From the NCBI GenBank assembly GCA_019114265.1, contig DXFV01000042.1:12888-76887 (forward strand): a stretch of DNA of 64,000 nucleotides, in the 5' to 3' direction. Both the position numbers and the translations under genes were made by a program. The notes beneath the pieces are model-generated. The model was not told the DNA's origin and searched no databases. It saw only the letters and a program-made list of their open reading frames with translations. This DNA comes from Anaerofilum faecale. GTDB lineage: Bacteria > Bacillota > Clostridia > Oscillospirales > Ruminococcaceae. Shown here one piece after another: positions 60,435 through 64,000 of this stretch. Position 1 is the stretch's first letter; the number at the start of each line of letters is the position of its first letter.

Positions 60435-60449
60435 TTAACTCTCCTCCTC

Positions 60450-60725
60450 TTACTTGCCGGTGGTCTTGGCACCCGCGTGGCCCTTGAAGGTGCGGGTGGG
60501 GGCGAACTCGCCCAGCTTGTGGCCTACCATATCTTCGGTAACGTAAACGGGAACATGCTTGCGGCCATCATGCACGGCAAAGGTGTGGCCCACGAAATCG
60601 GGGAAGATGGTGGAAGAACGGCTCCAGGTCTTCAGCACACGCTTTTCACCGGCCGCGTTCATCTCTTGCACACGCTTCAGAAGCACAGGCTGTACATAAG
60701 GTCCCTTTTTAACACTTCTACCCAT
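60450..60725 (-). CDS. rpsS: 30S ribosomal protein S19
   Basis: A 91-residue S19 of the subunit head, paired with S13. It starts MGRSVKKGPYVQPVLLKRVQ and contains the conserved VTEDMVGHKLGEFAPTRTFK. 14 bases after rplB. Confidence 0.98.
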   Translation of the reverse strand: MGRSVKKGPYVQPVLLKRVQEMNAAGEKRVLKTWSRSSTIFPDFVGHTFAVHDGRKHVPVYVTEDMVGHKLGEFAPTRTFKGHAGAKTTGK

Positions 60726-60739
60726 GTTGGTCTCCTCTC

Positions 60740-61570
60740 TTAGCCGTTGGCACGCTTGACGATCAGCTTGTCAGAGCGATTGTGATTTTTGCGGGTCTTG
60801 TAACCCATAGCAGGCTTGCCCCAGGGGGTGACAGGGCCGGGACGGCCAACGGGGCTCTTGCCTTCACCACCGCCGTGGGGGTGATCGCAGGGGTTCATGA
60901 CAGAACCGCGGACGGTGGGACGCCAGCCCATGTGGCGCTTGCGGCCGGCCTTGCCGATGTTCACGTTCTCGTGATCGATGTTGCCGACTTGGCCGATGGT
61001 GGCGATGCAGTTCATCGGAACGTTGCGCATCTCACCGGAGGGCAGGCGGACCAGGGCGTACTTGCCTTCCTTGGCCATCAGCTGGGCCATGTTGCCGGCG
61101 CTGCGCACCAGCTGGCCGCCCTTGCCGGGATACAGCTCGATGTTGTGGATGACAGTACCAACGGGGATGTTGGCGAAGGGCAGGGCGTTGCCGGGCTTGA
61201 TGTCGGCGTTGGGGCCGGCCATCACGACGTCGCCCACCTTCAGGCCTTCGGGGGCCAGGATATAGCGCTTCTCGCCGTCCTCATACTGCAGCAGGGCGAT
61301 ATGAGCGGAGCGGTTGGGATCGTACTCCAGGGTCTTGACGGTGGCGGGCACGTCGAACTTGTCGCGCTTGAAGTCGATCACGCGGTACTTGGTGCGGTTG
61401 CCGCCGCCATGGTGGCGCACGGTGATGCGGCCGGTGTTGTTGCGGCCGCTGTGCTTCTTCATCGGCTCCAGCAGGCTGCGCTCGGGAGCAACCTTGCTCA
61501 GCTGGCTGTAGTCGGTCACAGTCATGCCGCGGCGGCCGGGAGTCGTCGGCTTAAACTTTTTGATCGCCAT
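60740..61570 (-). CDS. rplB: 50S ribosomal protein L2
   Basis: A 276-residue L2, needed for subunit joining and peptidyl transferase function. The conserved histidine region NPCDHPHGGGEGKSPVGRPG lies at ~225-244. It starts MAIKKFKPTTPGRRGMTVTD. 85 bases separate it from rplW. Confidence 0.98.
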   Translation of the reverse strand: MAIKKFKPTTPGRRGMTVTDYSQLSKVAPERSLLEPMKKHSGRNNTGRITVRHHGGGNRTKYRVIDFKRDKFDVPATVKTLEYDPNRSAHIALLQYEDGEKRYILAPEGLKVGDVVMAGPNADIKPGNALPFANIPVGTVIHNIELYPGKGGQLVRSAGNMAQLMAKEGKYALVRLPSGEMRNVPMNCIATIGQVGNIDHENVNIGKAGRKRHMGWRPTVRGSVMNPCDHPHGGGEGKSPVGRPGPVTPWGKPAMGYKTRKNHNRSDKLIVKRANG

Positions 61571-61655
61571 GGTTTGTTTCTCCTTGTCTTATGAATTGTT
61601 GTCGGGGTCATATCCCCATAAGCGGGCCTTGCTCAGGCCCTCACGAGCCGATCTC

Positions 61656-61952
61656 TCAGATCATGCTCTCGAAGAACTCGATGCCCTTGCTCTTCGCGGT
61701 CAGGGTAACGATGGCCTTCTTGGAAGCGGCGGTGTAGCCGCTGTTCATGCCCTTGCGGCGGAAACGGCCGCGGACAGAGATGGTGTTCACCTTGGCAACC
61801 TCAACACCGAACAGCTCCTCAACGGCGCGGGCGATGTCGATCTTGGTGGCATTGGGGGCAACCTTGAAGGTGTACTTCTTGGCGGCGATGCCCTGCATGG
61901 AGGCCTCGGTGATCACGGGGGCCAGGATGATGTCTTGTGCAGCGATTTTCAT
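61656..61952 (-). CDS. rplW: 50S ribosomal protein L23
   Basis: A 98-residue L23, the trigger-factor and SRP docking protein at the tunnel exit (DIILAPVITEASMQGIAAKK, KYTFKVAPNATKIDIARAVE). Its ATG shares one base with the rplD stop (TAATG). Confidence 0.98.
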   Translation of the reverse strand: MKIAAQDIILAPVITEASMQGIAAKKYTFKVAPNATKIDIARAVEELFGVEVAKVNTISVRGRFRRKGMNSGYTAASKKAIVTLTAKSKGIEFFESMI

Positions 61953-62572
61953 TAGCCCAGAACCTCCTCAAGTTTCTTGGCCGCGTCAACGCTGATCACG
62001 AACTTGTTGGCGTTCACCACGTCGTAGGTGTTCACGTTGTCGGCGGTGGTGGTCTTCACACCGGGGATGTTGGCGGCGCTCTTCACGACCTTGGCGTCCA
62101 CAGCGGGGGTCACGATCAGGGCCTTTTTCTCGGCGCCCACGGCGGCCAGCATGTTGACGATGGTCTTGGTCTTGTACTCGGCGCAGGCCAGCTCGTCGAT
62201 GACGATCATGTCGCCGGCAGCAGCCTTGGCGCTCAGGGCGCTCAGCACGGCCAGGCGCTTCAGCTTCTTGTTGATGCGGTAGCTGTAATCGCGGGGCTTG
62301 GGGCCCAGGGCAACGCCGCCGTGGGTCCACTGCGGAGCGCGGATGGAGCCCTGACGGGCATGGCCGGTACCCTTCTGGCGCCAGGGTTTGCGGCCGCCGC
62401 CGGAAACCTCGCTGCGGGTCTTGGTGCTCTGGGTGCCCTGGCGCTGGTTGGCCAGGAAGTTCACGACCGCGGCGTGCACGGCCTTCTCGTTCGGGGTGAT
62501 ACCGAACACGGCGTCGGAAAGCTCAACTTCGGAAACCTTCTTGCCGTTCATATCCAAAACGTCAAATTTCAT
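61952..62572 (-). CDS. rplD: 50S ribosomal protein L4
   Basis: A 206-residue L4. The extended tunnel loop contains the conserved GGGRKPWRQKGTGHARQGSI (~61-80). In gamma-proteobacteria L4 also represses its own operon; no such role is assumed here. 16 bases after rplC. Confidence 0.98.
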   Translation of the reverse strand: MKFDVLDMNGKKVSEVELSDAVFGITPNEKAVHAAVVNFLANQRQGTQSTKTRSEVSGGGRKPWRQKGTGHARQGSIRAPQWTHGGVALGPKPRDYSYRINKKLKRLAVLSALSAKAAAGDMIVIDELACAEYKTKTIVNMLAAVGAEKKALIVTPAVDAKVVKSAANIPGVKTTTADNVNTYDVVNANKFVISVDAAKKLEEVLG

Positions 62573-62588
62573 TGCTCGCTTTCCTCCT

Positions 62589-63221
62589 TTAGGCCTTCAC
62601 GCTGTCGCTGATGCAGACCACGCTGCCCTTGGGGCCGGGTACTGCGCCCTTCACGGCGATCAGGTTGTTTTCGGCGTCCACTTTCACGACCATCAAGTTC
62701 TGGATGGTGACGCGCTCGCTGCCCATATGGCCGGGCAGCTTCTTGCCCTTGAACACGCGGCTGGGGGTGGAGCAGCTGCCCATGGAGCCGGCATGGCGGG
62801 CCACAGGGCCGGTGCCGTGGCTCTCGCGCAGGCGATGGCCGTTCCAGCGCTTGATGGTGCCGGCGTAGCCCTTGCCCTTGCTGGTGCCGACCACGTCGAT
62901 GTGGTCGCCGGCAGCGAAGACGTCAGCCTTCAGGATGTCGCCCACGTTCATGCCGTCGATGCTCTCCAGACGGAACTCGCGCAGCACCTTCTTGGGGGCC
63001 ACGTTCGCCTTGGCGAAATGGCCGGCGGCGGGCTTGCTCACCTTTTTGGCGGCCACGTCGCCCCAGCCCAGCTGCACGGCCACGTAGCCGTCGCTGTCCA
63101 GGGTCTTTTTCTGCACCACGGTGCAGGGGCCAGCCTCGATGACGGTAACGGGCACTACCTTGCCGTTCTCGTCAAACAGCTGGGTCATGCCCAGCTTCTT
63201 GCCGATGATACCTTTTTGCAT
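62589..63221 (-). CDS. rplC: 50S ribosomal protein L3
   Basis: A 210-residue L3, an early 23S assembler reaching the peptidyl transferase centre (GTGPVARHAGSMGSCSTPSR loop, ~135-154). It starts MQKGIIGKKLGMTQLFDENG. The 145-base gap from rpsJ is larger than others in the cluster and holds a GC hairpin near 63280 but no gene. Confidence 0.98.
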   Translation of the reverse strand: MQKGIIGKKLGMTQLFDENGKVVPVTVIEAGPCTVVQKKTLDSDGYVAVQLGWGDVAAKKVSKPAAGHFAKANVAPKKVLREFRLESIDGMNVGDILKADVFAAGDHIDVVGTSKGKGYAGTIKRWNGHRLRESHGTGPVARHAGSMGSCSTPSRVFKGKKLPGHMGSERVTIQNLMVVKVDAENNLIAVKGAVPGPKGSVVCISDSVKA

Positions 63222-63366
63222 TTTCTTTGCCTCCTATAGGTTATTGGTTGATGCCGGTGCGGCACCAACATGACCTCTCCGCGTTCTGCGGGGGGTATGT
63301 CGTTGTGGGGGTGTGTGCCAAAGCAGTTGGCGCGGTGTTTCAGCGCCCTTACTTTTTATGTGCGGC

Positions 63367-63678
63367 TCACAGCTTCACTTCGATCTCCACGCCAGCGGGG
63401 AGCTGCAGGCTCTTCAGAGCCTCCACCGTCTTGTTGGACGGCTTCAGAATGTCGATCAGGCGCTTGTGGGTGCGGGTCTCAAACTGCTCGCGGCTGTCCT
63501 TGTACTTGTGAACAGCGCGCAGGATGGTGACCACCTCTTTGTCGGTGGGCAGGGGGATCGGGCCGGACACGCGTGCGCCGGTGCGCTTCACGGTCTCCAC
63601 GATCTTCTCTGCGGCCGCATCGATCAACTGATGATCGTAGCTCTTGAGTCGGATTCTGATCTTTTCCTTGACTGCCAT
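63367..63678 (-). CDS. rpsJ: 30S ribosomal protein S10 (NusE)
   Basis: A 103-residue S10, also the NusE antitermination factor. It starts MAVKEKIRIRLKSYDHQLID; the GPIPLPTDKEVVTILRAVHK stretch is diagnostic. The ATG at 63678 follows AGGAGGCG. It is the first gene of the S10-spc-alpha cluster and is preceded by a long leader. Confidence 0.98.
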   Translation of the reverse strand: MAVKEKIRIRLKSYDHQLIDAAAEKIVETVKRTGARVSGPIPLPTDKEVVTILRAVHKYKDSREQFETRTHKRLIDILKPSNKTVEALKSLQLPAGVEIEVKL

Positions 63679-63912
63679 TTGCTTTCGCCTCCTATAAAAT
63701 TTTGCGCTTAGGCGAGCCGATAAATCACTTAACACTGCGCCGGGTGTTTCACGCTTTCCCATGAGAAAAACCGGTGAACCGCCAGGCAGTTCATCCGGGG
63801 AATCCTTATGGCAAATTCGCGTGGACATTGGTTCGCGGAGTAACTGCGCGAACGTATCCCTTTGCACTCAGTAATTCTTTCGCCCGGTTCTAAGATCGGA
63901 CATACTCGGCGG
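63679..63912 (-). promoter_or_regulatory. long leader of the ribosomal cluster
   Basis: About 230 bases between an upstream terminator-like hairpin and rpsJ with no convincing gene. It contains several short stems, one of them (CGG-TTCA-CCG) followed by GTTTTT near 63765, which could act as a weak attenuator. No -10/-35 pair stood out, so promotion may come from a gene beyond the right edge. Autoregulatory leader function is inference. Confidence 0.35.
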
Positions 63913-63934
63913 AAAAACCCACGAAACGTCGTGG
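63913..63934 (-). terminator. terminator-like hairpin upstream of the rpsJ leader
   Basis: On the minus strand CCACGA / TCGTGG with a 4-base loop is followed by GTTTTT. It may end the gene beyond the right edge or be part of the rpsJ leader. The last 65 bases of the window show nothing further. Confidence 0.5.
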
Positions 63935-64000
63935 CAACCTCCCGCGTCATCGCATATCGTGGCCTGCGCGGACTTGCCGTGCAAGCCATTCGCAGCCGTA

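Noticed and set aside
63729..63989. An 86-codon frame upstream of rpsJ
   Set aside because: No ribosome site, atypical composition, overlaps a terminator-like hairpin; better read as leader.

Overview
The window looks like chromosome of an anaerobic gut Firmicute of the order Oscillospirales (Faecalibacterium/Gemmiger/Subdoligranulum-like). The grounds are the high-GC coding sequence, Shine-Dalgarno sites of the AGGAGG type, a Firmicute-style S10-spc-alpha ribosomal cluster with a KOW protein between map and infA, YesN/LplABC-type carbohydrate modules, a 2-hydroxyacyl-CoA dehydratase activase system, a sortase-anchored surface protein and a SleC-like spore-cortex-lysis remnant. No rRNA, CRISPR array or insertion sequence was seen. 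Genus-level placement is inference.

Layout. 1-4200: an AraC regulator cut by the left edge, divergent from uxaC-uxuA-SDR reductase, which takes glucuronate to 2-keto-3-deoxygluconate. 4200-14570: a membrane-bound AraC sensor-regulator, divergent from an LplB/YtcP/LplA-type sugar ABC importer, two cytoplasmic Cys-type sulfatases and an enolase-superfamily enzyme. This reads as uptake and intracellular desulfation of a sulfated, probably uronate-containing, glycan fragment. 14800-21700: an 1868-residue sortase-anchored beta-helix surface protein and a small lipoprotein. 21700-27190: an AraC regulator divergent from an L-fucose operon (aldolase, FucU mutarotase, kinase, FucI). 27190-29030: a nucleotidyltransferase-fold gene bracketed by two direct copies of a 227-bp structured repeat. 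29076-32711: a metallophosphoesterase, then a large serine recombinase next to a 3'-truncated sleC-like gene.

32800-36000: an aldose-epimerase-like gene, tRNA t6A dehydratase, a glycerol-dehydrogenase-family gene and a candidate stand-alone structured RNA. 36000-41300: a peptide/nickel-type ABC importer (leftward) with a fused double ATPase and a leader that carries an intrinsic terminator. 41575-46400: CoA-enzyme activase plus HgdB-like protein, a small membrane protein, and a CAT-anticodon tRNA that is probably Ile2. 46766-47917: prs. 48214-63678: the complete leftward rpsJ-to-rplQ cluster including secY, adk, map, infA and rpoA.

The left half therefore serves host- or diet-glycan foraging (uronate, sulfated sugar, fucose) and the right quarter is housekeeping. 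The most unusual material is in the gaps: a four-copy family of double-hairpin repeats whose second stem varies in a compensatory way, the 227-bp repeat pair, the recombinase/sleC junction, the stand-alone RNA candidate and the ABC-operon leader. Promoter calls are made by eye and are modest in confidence.
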